Positions 7,633-15,848 of a stretch of DNA of 46,643 nt are shown here, one piece after another. The stretch spans positions 1 to 46,643 of the forward strand of contig PAHY01000041.1 in the NCBI GenBank assembly GCA_002705055.1, read 5' to 3'. The notes under the pieces are model-generated. The model saw only the letters and a program-made list of their open reading frames with translations. It did not search any database and was not told the origin of the DNA. The number at the start of each line of letters is the position of its first letter. Positions within the stretch are counted from its first letter, which is position 1. The position numbers were made by a program, and so were the translations under genes. This DNA is from Planctomycetota bacterium. GTDB lineage: Bacteria > Planctomycetota > UBA1135.

Positions 7633-8471
7633 GTAAGGCACTTTTCGCAGGAGGCATCGCAGCGTGCCTGTGGTTCGTCCTTTCTCATCCTGACGACCCG
7701 CTACAAGCGAACGATCCGGATGAACTGGCTGCTCCCCCGCGAGTTCAGGCTCGCGAGGAAACGAGGGCATCGGAACCCGAGCCAGGTCAGAGAGCAGAAT
7801 CAAACTCTGATTCCGCTGCAGCTCAGAATCCCGCGACACTGCGAGAGATTCAAGCGACCTTCGAAGAAGCTCGCGCGCAATACGAGTCCGCCTTACTGGA
7901 AGCCGTCATGCGAGATTCTCTTGGCTCGTCGCGGCTCAAGACTTACTTTGCGCGAGGAGACTCTTCGCTTTTTCATCCAGGTCTTACTGTCGATCATTTC
8001 GCAGGACTCCCCGAGCTCGATCAGTTCTTGATCGGCGAAATTCTCGAACGGCAGGAGACCATGGCCGCCCACGTGCAATCGCAATGGCCTCGGTTGACTG
8101 ACCCGGAAGGCTATGCCAGGCGCATGCTGGTAGAGTCCGGTATCGATGCCGCTCCCGTTCTTGCCTGGTGGGCTGTTGCTGGCCGGCTTCGCGAGGTGCC
8201 CTCTGCCTCGTGGCAAGCATCCGCGGATTCTCAGGCAGAGTTTCTACGAGACACTGCGGCTCTTCTGCTGATCAAGAAGTCTCGCCTTGCAGCCGAGCAT
8301 TCTGTCCGCGAGCGCCACAAACTGCCCAACGACCTCGCCGAGGTTGATGATCTCGCTTCGAGGATCTCCAACGAAACCGCTTTCGCCATGGAAGAACTCG
8401 CTGAAATGGGTCAGTCCTACGCGAAACGCTTCCTCGCGCTCGCCGTGGCCTCGACTGAGTCACAAAACTAA
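7617..8471 (+). CDS. Membrane-anchored protein of unknown function
   Basis: 284 residues. An N-terminal hydrophobic segment (ALFAGGIAACLWFVLS, about residues 8-23) is followed by an acidic, Pro/Ala/Glu-rich linker to residue 75 and then a mainly helical domain. Single-pass anchoring with the domain outside the cytoplasm is likely. The family is not recognised. It overlaps the cysteine-rich gene by 16 bp, implying translational coupling and a shared task, and shares its lower GC content. Its stop overlaps by 4 bp the stop of the convergent gene at 8468. Confidence 0.65.
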   Translation: MPPAIGKALFAGGIAACLWFVLSHPDDPLQANDPDELAAPPRVQAREETRASEPEPGQRAESNSDSAAAQNPATLREIQATFEEARAQYESALLEAVMRDSLGSSRLKTYFARGDSSLFHPGLTVDHFAGLPELDQFLIGEILERQETMAAHVQSQWPRLTDPEGYARRMLVESGIDAAPVLAWWAVAGRLREVPSASWQASADSQAEFLRDTAALLLIKKSRLAAEHSVRERHKLPNDLAEVDDLASRISNETAFAMEELAEMGQSYAKRFLALAVASTESQN

Positions 8472-9229
8472 GCACCGACTTCGCCTTCCGTGGTGGCAGC
8501 GGCTTCGCCGGCAGCCGCGCGCTCGACCGCGGCTTCTTCGGCCGTGAGGATAGCTTCGAGTTCGAGCAGTTGGCCGTCATCCAGGCGTCGCACCACGAAG
8601 CCCAGCTCGGGCGCATACCAATAAAGGCTGGTCCGACGCAGCTCGGATCCCTCGCGCGCCAGCCCGGCCGCGCGCCAGACGCGCAGGCAGGAGAAGGTCC
8701 CGGCCGGAGTCGTCACCATCTCGCGCGCGTCGCAGTGATATTCGACGCGCAGCAGGATCGGCTCGCGGCCGGGCGCATGGCTGGCAAACTCAGCGACCCA
8801 TTCCTTGCCCTGCCACATCGGAAAGAGCAGCCAGGGATCGCCCGGCAACAGGCGGAGCAGCGGCAGATTGACCGCGCCCTCTTCGCCGTCCTGGCGCGGG
8901 GCGTCGCGTCCGACCTCGACCAGATCGAGCGAGTGCAGGGTCTGCAGGCCAGTGTCGGTGTCGATCAGGCGCAGAAAGCCCAGCTCGGCATCGCGCTCCA
9001 CGCGCAGGCGGGCGATCCGATCTCCGCCGCGGCGATAGACCAGCTCCGCTCCTTCCTGCAGCGCACGAGCGTCCGCGCTCGGCGGATCGAGCGCAAAGCC
9101 GCTGGGCTGTTCCGAAACGAAGACGATGCCGGCGCCCTCAAGAGGGCCCTCCAGCAGCTGTTCTTCCTGCGGGCTCGAGCACGCCGCAATTGCCAGCAAA
9201 CCACAGAAAAGTCCGTTTCGCAGCCCCAT
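8468..9229 (-). CDS. Lipoprotein of unknown function, DUF3108-like tail
   Basis: 253 residues with a lipoprotein signal (LLAIAAC, Cys17). The mature part is beta-rich. Near residues 190-235 the run TTPAGTFSCLRVW ... YWYAPELGFVVRRLDDG resembles the 'tpaGtf.c.rv ... yWyap.vG.vk' pattern of DUF3108-type envelope proteins, a weak match. The C terminus is an Ala/Glu-rich tail. A -10-like TATGCT (plus-strand 9236-9241) ends 6 nt before the ATG, so the message is probably leaderless. The gene is convergent with the unknown pair and divergent from the thioredoxin-like gene. Confidence 0.7.
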   Translation of the reverse strand: MGLRNGLFCGLLAIAACSSPQEEQLLEGPLEGAGIVFVSEQPSGFALDPPSADARALQEGAELVYRRGGDRIARLRVERDAELGFLRLIDTDTGLQTLHSLDLVEVGRDAPRQDGEEGAVNLPLLRLLPGDPWLLFPMWQGKEWVAEFASHAPGREPILLRVEYHCDAREMVTTPAGTFSCLRVWRAAGLAREGSELRRTSLYWYAPELGFVVRRLDDGQLLELEAILTAEEAAVERAAAGEAAATTEGEVGA

Positions 9230-9235
9230 TCCGGG

Positions 9236-9241
9236 AGCATA
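9236..9241 (-). promoter_or_regulatory. -10 element, probable leaderless start
   Basis: TATGCT on the minus strand, 6 nt before the ATG at 9229. The -35 is weak. Confidence 0.45.
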
Positions 9242-9298
9242 GCGCTGCGCCTGGGAAAGAAGCTCGAAACACTTGCTGCGCGCGGGATCTCACCACCT

Positions 9299-9304
9299 AC
9301 CATC
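9299..9304 (+). promoter_or_regulatory. Putative -10 for the thioredoxin-like gene
   Basis: TACCAT, 36 nt before the ATG at 9341, with a possible TTGCTG -35 about 19 bp upstream. It would give a leader of about 30 nt without an evident Shine-Dalgarno. Confidence 0.3.
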
Positions 9305-9340
9305 AGGGGCTTGCGGCGATTCCCGCCGTTCCCATCCACG

Positions 9341-10360
9341 ATGATTCGATCCATTCTCTCGATCGCCGCCATCAGTCTTGCGGCGTCTCCCCTCGCGCTT
9401 GCGCAGGAAAGCGACCATCGCTGGTTCGCCGATTATGACAAGGCCCTGGCGGTCGCCCAGGAGGAAGGCAAGGACCTCCTCGTCGACTTCACGGGCTCGG
9501 ACTGGTGCGGCTGGTGCATCCGCCTGCACGACGAGGTCTTCCAGCACGATGCCTGGTACAAGCAGGCGAGCGAGTCCTATGTCTTGGTCGCCCTCGACTT
9601 CCCGAATGGCGAGGAGGCCAAGGCGAAGGTGCCCAACCCGGCCCGCAACGCCGAGCTGCGCGACAAGTACGGCATCCGCGGCTATCCGACCATCCTGCTC
9701 ATGAACGTCGAAGGCGAAGTCTTTGGCCGCACCGGTTACCAGGCTGGCGGTGCCGAAGCCTACGTCGAGCACATGACCCAGCTCGCGGTCAGCGGCAAGA
9801 AGATGCTCGCCGCCGCCAAGGAGATTGAAGGCGAATACGCGGAGGCCAAGGACAAGGTCGCCGTGGTGCGCAAGGCCATCGGCCTGCTCGCTGAAGCCGA
9901 AGACGGCGCCCCCGGCGTCGACGTGATCGCCGGCGTGGCCCGCAAGGCCTACGAGCTCGATCCCAAGAATGAAGCCGGCCTCAAGAAGGAGGCCGTGGCC
10001 AGCCTGCTGGCAAGCGGGGTCGCGGAAGCCAAGGAGTTCGAGCTGGCCGTGGCCATGGACCCGAAGAACGCGGACGGCCTGCACGAGAAAGCCGTCGCCG
10101 CCCAGGGCTCGATGGTCGCGGACAAGGATGCCGCCACGGCATTCGTCAGCCAGCTGCTGGCCTTCAAGAAGCTGGGCAAGGTCCATGACCAGGAGACCAT
10201 CGGTGGCCTCGCCTTCAGCGCCGGCATGTGGTGCATGAACGAGCAGCTGCTGAATCAGCCGGAGAATGGCAAGGTGCTGCTCAAGTGGGCAGACGCCCTC
10301 GGCCAGATCCCGGACGAGATGAAGAAGCAGCTCAACGAGCAGCTCGGCGACATTCTCTAG
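9341..10360 (+). CDS. Exported thioredoxin-fold protein (CGWC) with a TPR-like tail
   Basis: 339 residues from the ATG at 9341, which opens a signal peptide (ISLAASPLALAQ, cleavage near residue 22). Residues 25-150 form a thioredoxin-like domain with FTGSDWCGWC (Cys56, Cys59) and the cis-proline strand GYPTILLMN. The FTGSDWCGWC form is typical of the 'thioredoxin family, DUF255/Thioredoxin_7' group in Planctomycetota and Bacteroidota. The C-terminal half is helical with repeats around ELDPKNEAGL and AMDPKNADGL, TPR-like. It is a probable periplasmic disulfide reductase or isomerase; its partner is unknown. A strong terminator follows. Confidence 0.85.
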   Translation: MIRSILSIAAISLAASPLALAQESDHRWFADYDKALAVAQEEGKDLLVDFTGSDWCGWCIRLHDEVFQHDAWYKQASESYVLVALDFPNGEEAKAKVPNPARNAELRDKYGIRGYPTILLMNVEGEVFGRTGYQAGGAEAYVEHMTQLAVSGKKMLAAAKEIEGEYAEAKDKVAVVRKAIGLLAEAEDGAPGVDVIAGVARKAYELDPKNEAGLKKEAVASLLASGVAEAKEFELAVAMDPKNADGLHEKAVAAQGSMVADKDAATAFVSQLLAFKKLGKVHDQETIGGLAFSAGMWCMNEQLLNQPENGKVLLKWADALGQIPDEMKKQLNEQLGDIL

Positions 10361-10378
10361 TCGTTCGAGCTTCCGCTT

Positions 10379-10412
10379 ACGGCCGCCTGGCTCCTGCCAG
10401 GCGGCCGTTTTT
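10379..10412 (+). terminator. Intrinsic terminator after the thioredoxin-like gene
   Basis: A 13-bp stem (ACGGCCGCCTGGC/GCCAGGCGGCCGT) with a TCCT loop, running into TTTTT. It lies 18 nt after the stop at 10360 and only 20 nt before the next promoter hexamer. Confidence 0.92.
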
Positions 10413-10431
10413 CCTTCCTGGGGTCAGCGAG

Positions 10432-10437
10432 TATTCT
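10432..10437 (+). promoter_or_regulatory. -10 element, probable leaderless GTG start
   Basis: TATTCT ends 6 nt before the GTG at 10444, immediately downstream of the terminator. A TTTTTC about 18 bp upstream could be a poor -35 that overlaps the terminator T run. Confidence 0.45.
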
Positions 10438-10443
10438 CGCCGC

Positions 10444-12837
10444 GTGCTGCTTGCCCTCGCGTTGACCCTTGGCCTGACTGCGCCCCCGCTCGCTCTGGCT
10501 CAGGCCGCTGATCCGGCCATTCCTCCGGCCCAGGAGGACGCCTCGCGCCCGAACATCGTCTTCTTCCTGGTCGACGATCTGGGCTGGCAGGACGTCTCGG
10601 TGCCGATGTGGGTGGACCCGCGAAGCGACAAGGAAACCCGCACGGCCTTCAACGACCACTTCCGGACGCCCGCGCTCGAGCAGCTCGCGGCGCGCGGCGT
10701 GCGCTTTAGTCAGGCCTACTCCTGCGCGGTCTGTTCACCGACCCGCACCAGCATTCTGAGCGGCCAGAACGCCGCTCGGCATCGCGTTACGCAGTGGACG
10801 CTCCTGCCCGGCCGCGATCAGTCGGGTCGGACTGCGCGCCTCGCCAGCCCGACCGACTGGCGCGTCGATGGCTGGCAGCCGGGCATGCGCAGCCTGCCCG
10901 CGATCCTGCAGCGGCACGGCTATTTCACGATTCACGCCGGCAAGGCCCATTGGGGCGCGGCCGGCACGCCGGGCGCCGACCCGCGCAATCTGGGCTTCGA
11001 CGTCAACATCGCCGGACATCACGCCGGGGCGCCGTCGTCCTACCTGGGAACCAAGGGCTTCGGCGCCTACCGCGAGAACCAGGAGATCTGGACCGTCCCC
11101 GGATTGGAAGCTTGGCACGGCAAGGACGTCCATCTCACCGACCTCACCACCGAGCTGGCGCTGCAGGCCGTGGACCAGGCGCTCGACGCGGAGCAGCCGT
11201 TCTTCCTCTACCTGGCGCACTACGCGGTGCACACTCCGCTCGAACCCCACGAGCCGATGGCGCAGGCCTACCGCGACGCCGGGCTGGACGAGAAGGAAGC
11301 TCGCTACGCTTCAATGGTCGAGGGTTTTGACAACAGCATGGCTAGCGTGCTCGCGCACCTCGAGGCGCGCGGCGTCGCCGAGAACACCATCGTGCTGTTC
11401 ACCTCCGACAACGGCGGGCTGACGGTGCACGCCCGCGGCACTTCGCCGCTGGGCACCGGCCAGAACACGCACAATCTGCCGCTGCGCGCCGGCAAGGGCA
11501 GCGCCTACGAAGGCGGCACGCGCGTGCCGATGGTGGTCGGATGGGCCAAGCGAGATGACGCGCACGCGGCACAGCGGCGACTGCGCGTGACGCCGGGCAT
11601 CGTGCGCCATGAGCCGATCATCATCGAGGACAGCTTCGCCACGGTGCTGCGCTGGGCCCGAGCCGAAGCTCCCGAACCGCAGACCTTGGACGAGGAGATC
11701 GACGGCCGCGACTGGACCGAGCTGCTCGGACCGCAGCCGGATCAGCCCATCTCCTTTCAGGGGCTCTACGCGCAGCGGCCGCTGCTCTTCCACTACCCCC
11801 ACGTCTGGGGACCGAACTCACCCGGCTGGGGATACGAGCCGCACAGCGCGATGCGGCTGGGCGACTGGAAAGTGATCTACTTCTACCAGCCGCAGCGCTG
11901 GGAGCTCTATCACCTGGCCAACGACCTGGGTGAGCAGCACGACCTCGCCGCCGAGCAGCCTGAACGCCTGCGCAGAATGGCGACGCGCATGGTGGCCGAG
12001 CTGGTCGAGCGCGGCGCACAGTGGCCGACCCATCGTGACAGTGGCTTGCCGGAGCCGCCGGTCTACGTCCACGCGCAGGTGGCCGGTCCGCTGAATCAGA
12101 ACACGCCCCTCGTGCTGATTCACGGCTGGTCGGAAGACTCCTTCAGCATGTCGCGGCAGTTCGCGCACTTTCGGAAGACGCGACGCACGCTCAGTCTCGA
12201 CCTGCCCGGACACGGCCAGAGCCTGGCCCCGACCGACGCGGCGGGCAACGCCGCGCACACGATGGCAGCTTACGCGGACGCCGTCGCGCGCACGATGGAC
12301 GCGCATGGCATCGATCAGGCGATCCTGATGGGCCACAGCAACGGCGGCGCGGTGGTGCGCGAGTTGATGCGCCGGCATCCCGCCCGCATCGCCGGGGCGG
12401 TCACGCTCGACAGTGCGCTGCAGGCTGTCTTTGACGCCGAGACCATCGAGTTCTTCTGCAACGCGCTCTCGGGCGCAGGGCGCGAGGCCTTCCTCGCGCA
12501 GATGGCGCAGGACGAACCCTGGCCGCAGACCTCGCCGCAGGACTTCGCGCGCATCCAGGCGGGCCCGCAGCGCACCGACCCGGGAGTCCAAGTCGCCAGC
12601 TTCCGCGCCGCGGCAGATCCCGAGATCTGGAGCAAGGAGGTCGAGTTCCTCTCCCCGCTGCTCGTGGTCCATGCCGAACAGCCATTCTGGACGCAGGACT
12701 ACCGCGCCGCGGTGCGCTCACTCGGCGCCGACGTCGAGCTCGTGGTCTGGGAAGGCGTCGGCCATCACCTGCAGTGGGAGCGCACCGAGGAGCTGCACCA
12801 GCTCGTGGAAGAATGGATGGCAGAACGCGGACTGTGA
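10444..12837 (+). CDS. Exported sulfatase fused to an alpha/beta-hydrolase
   Basis: 797 residues from the GTG at 10444, chosen because it opens the signal peptide (LLALALTLGLTAPPLALAQA) and follows the -10 by 6 nt. Residues 35-530 are a type I sulfatase: PNIVFFLVDDLGWQ metal-binding start, CSPTR formylglycine motif (Cys97), GKAHWG, FTSDNGG and KGSAYEGGTRVP. Residues 540-797 are an alpha/beta-hydrolase: LVLIHGWSEDS (His560), nucleophile elbow GHSNGG (Ser632), a probable acid in the LLVVHAE region and a C-terminal VGHHLQ histidine. Sulfatases need formylglycine conversion by an FGE or anSME, not present in this window. Both domains keep their catalytic residues, so a bifunctional enzyme that removes sulfate and an ester from the same glycan is a reasonable inference. 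The next FG-GAP gene follows by 18 bp. Confidence 0.88.
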   Translation: MLLALALTLGLTAPPLALAQAADPAIPPAQEDASRPNIVFFLVDDLGWQDVSVPMWVDPRSDKETRTAFNDHFRTPALEQLAARGVRFSQAYSCAVCSPTRTSILSGQNAARHRVTQWTLLPGRDQSGRTARLASPTDWRVDGWQPGMRSLPAILQRHGYFTIHAGKAHWGAAGTPGADPRNLGFDVNIAGHHAGAPSSYLGTKGFGAYRENQEIWTVPGLEAWHGKDVHLTDLTTELALQAVDQALDAEQPFFLYLAHYAVHTPLEPHEPMAQAYRDAGLDEKEARYASMVEGFDNSMASVLAHLEARGVAENTIVLFTSDNGGLTVHARGTSPLGTGQNTHNLPLRAGKGSAYEGGTRVPMVVGWAKRDDAHAAQRRLRVTPGIVRHEPIIIEDSFATVLRWARAEAPEPQTLDEEIDGRDWTELLGPQPDQPISFQGLYAQRPLLFHYPHVWGPNSPGWGYEPHSAMRLGDWKVIYFYQPQRWELYHLANDLGEQHDLAAEQPERLRRMATRMVAELVERGAQWPTHRDSGLPEPPVYVHAQVAGPLNQNTPLVLIHGWSEDSFSMSRQFAHFRKTRRTLSLDLPGHGQSLAPTDAAGNAAHTMAAYADAVARTMDAHGIDQAILMGHSNGGAVVRELMRRHPARIAGAVTLDSALQAVFDAETIEFFCNALSGAGREAFLAQMAQDEPWPQTSPQDFARIQAGPQRTDPGVQVASFRAAADPEIWSKEVEFLSPLLVVHAEQPFWTQDYRAAVRSLGADVELVVWEGVGHHLQWERTEELHQLVEEWMAERGL

Positions 12838-12855
12838 GTTAAGCACTCCCAGACC

Positions 12856-14394
12856 ATGTTCGCTTTTCTCGCCCTCCTTGCCCTTTCCTCGCCTCAGGAG
12901 CCGGAAGCGGTCCTTCTGACCGATCTGGCGAGTCCCTACTCGAACTTCGGGGAAACCGTGGCCACCGAGGGGGAGTGGACCTTCGTGGGTGCGCCCGACG
13001 ACTACCGCGCGGCCAACTACGAGGGTGCCGTCTTCGTGTATCGCCGAACCGCCCAGGGCTGGGCCTATCACCAGCGGCTGGTCTCCAGTCAGCCCGCCGG
13101 CTTCGAGACCTTCGGCCATGACATCGCCATCAAGGATGGCATCCTCGTGATCGGAGCCCCGGGGCCGCTGGGCACCGATACCGGCAGCGCCTACGTGTTC
13201 CGCTTCGACGGACAGAACTGGGTCGAGGAACAGGTCCTGTCGCAGTCCACCGGCTGGGGCGATGATTGGTTCGGCTGGTCGGTCGATGTGGACGGCGACC
13301 GCATCGCGGTCGGGGCGATGTGGGCGCGCCAGACCGTGTTCAATACGCCGAATCATGCCGGCGCCGCGTACGTCTACGTGTTTGACGGTCAGAGCTGGGT
13401 CCTGCAGCAGAGCCTGGTCTCCAGTGACCAGGAGAGCTACGACAACTTCGGCTCGGCGGTCGCCCTCAGCGGCGACCGGCTCGTGGTCGGGGCCCGCGGC
13501 GAAGGCAACTACGCCGGCTTCGGTGGTCAGAGCGAGTACGCCATCGGCGCGGCCTACGTCTTCGATTTCAACGGCAGCAGCTGGGTCGAGCAGCAGAAGC
13601 TGCGGGCCAGCAGCCCTGAAGAGCAGTCCTTCTTCGGAGGGGCAGCTGACGTGGATGGCGACACCATCCTGGTGGGCAGCTTCGGGCGCAATGGCGGCAT
13701 CTCGCACGGCGCGGGCGCGGCCTACTTCTTTGAACGGCAAGGCGGACAGTTCGTCGAAGTGCTCGAGACCAAGGGGATGATGCCTGGTTTCACCCACAAG
13801 CTTGGCCGAAACGTGGCCCTGGAAGGTGACTTCGCCGTGATCGCGTCCGGCGGCGAAGACCTGCTGGGAAATCCCCAGGGTGCGTTGCATCCCTACCGTC
13901 GGCTGCAAGGCGTCTGGGAACCCGAGCCGCTGATCCAGGTCGGCAATCTGGGCACCTGGGATCTGTTCGCGCTCGACGTGTCGATCGATGGCACCCAGGT
14001 CGCGACCGGCGCTTATCTGGAGTCTCTTCCCTCCTCGCTCAGCCCCGGCGCCGGCTTCGTCTACCAGCTTCCGACCCGCTTCCATCTGATCATCGGCCCT
14101 TTGCCGATCGACAGCCAGGAGGACGTCAAGCTGCGGCTGCGGCACGGAACGCCGCAGAGCCCCGCCTTCCTCGCCTACTCGCTGGCCGGATGGGGTTCCA
14201 CGCAGGTGCCCCCGCTCGGCGTGGTGCTCGACATTCGCGCCGCGCGCCAACTGGGGCCGATGCGCATGACGGACGCGAGCGGCGAGGCCAAATGGGACCT
14301 CGCGGTGCCCCCGACCGCCCAAGGGCTCACGGTCTGGATCCAAGGCCTGCAGGCCGCGCAGACCAGCAACGTGATCCGCTCCGTCATCTTCTAG
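12856..14394 (+). CDS. Exported FG-GAP-like beta-propeller protein
   Basis: 512 residues with a short signal (MFAFLALLALSS). Six or seven blades each carry 'FG..v...gd.ivVGa...' followed by 'GaAYVF...g..W', for example NFGETVATEGEWTFVGAP, FGSAVALSGDRLVVGAR and FFGGAADVDGDTILVGSF. This is the FG-GAP fold without most of the calcium loops seen in the 4242-5804 protein. The last ~110 residues are a distinct domain ending GLTVWIQGLQAAQTSNVIRSVIF, also found in outline in the other FG-GAP protein, perhaps a sorting or anchoring module. It starts 18 bp after the sulfatase gene and is probably co-transcribed, which may link it to glycan handling at the surface. Confidence 0.8.
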   Translation: MFAFLALLALSSPQEPEAVLLTDLASPYSNFGETVATEGEWTFVGAPDDYRAANYEGAVFVYRRTAQGWAYHQRLVSSQPAGFETFGHDIAIKDGILVIGAPGPLGTDTGSAYVFRFDGQNWVEEQVLSQSTGWGDDWFGWSVDVDGDRIAVGAMWARQTVFNTPNHAGAAYVYVFDGQSWVLQQSLVSSDQESYDNFGSAVALSGDRLVVGARGEGNYAGFGGQSEYAIGAAYVFDFNGSSWVEQQKLRASSPEEQSFFGGAADVDGDTILVGSFGRNGGISHGAGAAYFFERQGGQFVEVLETKGMMPGFTHKLGRNVALEGDFAVIASGGEDLLGNPQGALHPYRRLQGVWEPEPLIQVGNLGTWDLFALDVSIDGTQVATGAYLESLPSSLSPGAGFVYQLPTRFHLIIGPLPIDSQEDVKLRLRHGTPQSPAFLAYSLAGWGSTQVPPLGVVLDIRAARQLGPMRMTDASGEAKWDLAVPPTAQGLTVWIQGLQAAQTSNVIRSVIF

Positions 14395-14410
14395 GGTGCG
14401 CATGATCTGC

Positions 14411-14416
14411 TAGGCT
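14411..14416 (+). promoter_or_regulatory. -10 element, probable leaderless start
   Basis: TAGGCT ends 7 nt before the ATG at 14424. It is one of five identical TAGGCT hexamers found just before start codons in this window. Confidence 0.45.
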
Positions 14417-14423
14417 CGCGGAG

Positions 14424-15848
14424 ATGCGGCGCTCCTCTCTGATCGCCCTCCTATTCGCGGCTGTGGTCGCGGCGGTGGCGGTGCTTGAGTGGACCGATCC
14501 GTCGGCGCGCACCCTGGAACGCGTCGCGACGCCCGATCACGGCGGGCACATTCAGGCTGCCGATCGACAGCGCAGCGAGGTCAAGCAGCCTACGCGACCC
14601 AAGGCGGAAGAGAACGCACGGGTCCTGGAAGCGATCACGACCCCGCGCGTTTCGCTGGGTAAGCTGCGCGGGCAGGTGGTCGCGCTGCCTCCGTTCGAAG
14701 GCGAGGTCGACCGGGAGGGAGTGCGCGTCTACTGCTGGCCCGGCTGGTACGCCGTCGCGCCTCCCCAGATCGGGGCGCTGCCCGAGCTTCCCGAACTGCA
14801 GTCCACCCTCAGCGATGCGGACGGCAACTTCGAGTTCGACTTCTACGTCGATGACGCCCACTGGATCTTCGCGATCACCGACGGCGCCTGCAGCGATCCG
14901 CAAGGCATGCGCGTCGGGACAAAGCCGATCGTCGAGGTGCTCATGGAACTGCGGCCTCTGCGCTCGGTCCGGATTCTGCCCCAGCTCGCCGACGACAAGC
15001 GCCCGCTGCCGACCCTGGCCTATCAACTGGAGCGGAGCATCGTCGATCTGGATCGCAGCGATCACTACGACTGGACCGAGTTCCCTGCCGCCTTCCTCTT
15101 CCCGGGTGATTCAACCTGGCAGGCGGAGCTTCACCCGAACGAACTTTGGTCCTTTGCCTGGCCACCGCGCGAAGGCCCGCTCCCGCGCGAGCTCACGCTG
15201 CACGTCGGCTTCCAGGCCTTCGAGCAGCTGGATGGCACCTTCCCATTGCAGCCCGTCGAGCTCGACCGATTCCCGGATCAGTTTCCCGCGCCCTTGCAGG
15301 CGAGCGCCCCGCTGTCGACCCTGCGAATCGAGTTGAGCGGCTGGCCCGAGCTACTCGAGCAGTCGAACTGGGCTAGCGAGGCCCTCGAGCTGCGGCTGCT
15401 CGACCGCACCTCCGCGCGCAGCTGGACGGTCCCCCTCCCGATTCGTCCCGGCGCCCGCAGCTTCGACTTCGCCCTCGCTCAAGGCTCCTATGAAGTCGAA
15501 CTCTGCGGCCACGCCGGCGCAACGCTGGACACCAAGCAGTCGGTGCTGACCCAGTCGGAGGCCGTCTCCACGCTGCGCTTCGAGCTTGCGGACTGCGAGT
15601 TCTTCATATTTGAGCGCGAGACCAAGCTGACCGACTGGCGCTTCCTAACGCCGCCGCGACTGCGGATCGCTCATCGCGGCGACGCGATCCTGCCGAACTG
15701 GGATCAGCCGCGGCAGATCCTGGTGCTGGCACCCCTCGGCGTCGGCGCGCAGCTGGCCCTGACCGGCGATGTCTTCCACGATGGTCCCTACGCCCCCCGC
15801 CGCGACGGCCAGGTGCGGATGTACACCGCGGGCGTCGACGACGACTAG
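14424..15848 (+). CDS. Membrane-anchored protein of unknown function
   Basis: 474 residues. Residues 5-22 ([19 protein letters not shown]) are a transmembrane segment or uncleaved signal, so most of the protein is extracytoplasmic. A charged linker follows, then beta-rich regions. [15 protein letters not shown] ... [16 protein letters not shown] resembles a carboxypeptidase-regulatory-like or CNA-B type beta-sandwich, a weak match. No catalytic motif was seen. Its stop overlaps that of glnS by CTAG, on the opposite strand. Confidence 0.6.
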   Translation: MRRSSLIALLFAAVVAAVAVLEWTDPSARTLERVATPDHGGHIQAADRQRSEVKQPTRPKAEENARVLEAITTPRVSLGKLRGQVVALPPFEGEVDREGVRVYCWPGWYAVAPPQIGALPELPELQSTLSDADGNFEFDFYVDDAHWIFAITDGACSDPQGMRVGTKPIVEVLMELRPLRSVRILPQLADDKRPLPTLAYQLERSIVDLDRSDHYDWTEFPAAFLFPGDSTWQAELHPNELWSFAWPPREGPLPRELTLHVGFQAFEQLDGTFPLQPVELDRFPDQFPAPLQASAPLSTLRIELSGWPELLEQSNWASEALELRLLDRTSARSWTVPLPIRPGARSFDFALAQGSYEVELCGHAGATLDTKQSVLTQSEAVSTLRFELADCEFFIFERETKLTDWRFLTPPRLRIAHRGDAILPNWDQPRQILVLAPLGVGAQLALTGDVFHDGPYAPRRDGQVRMYTAGVDDD

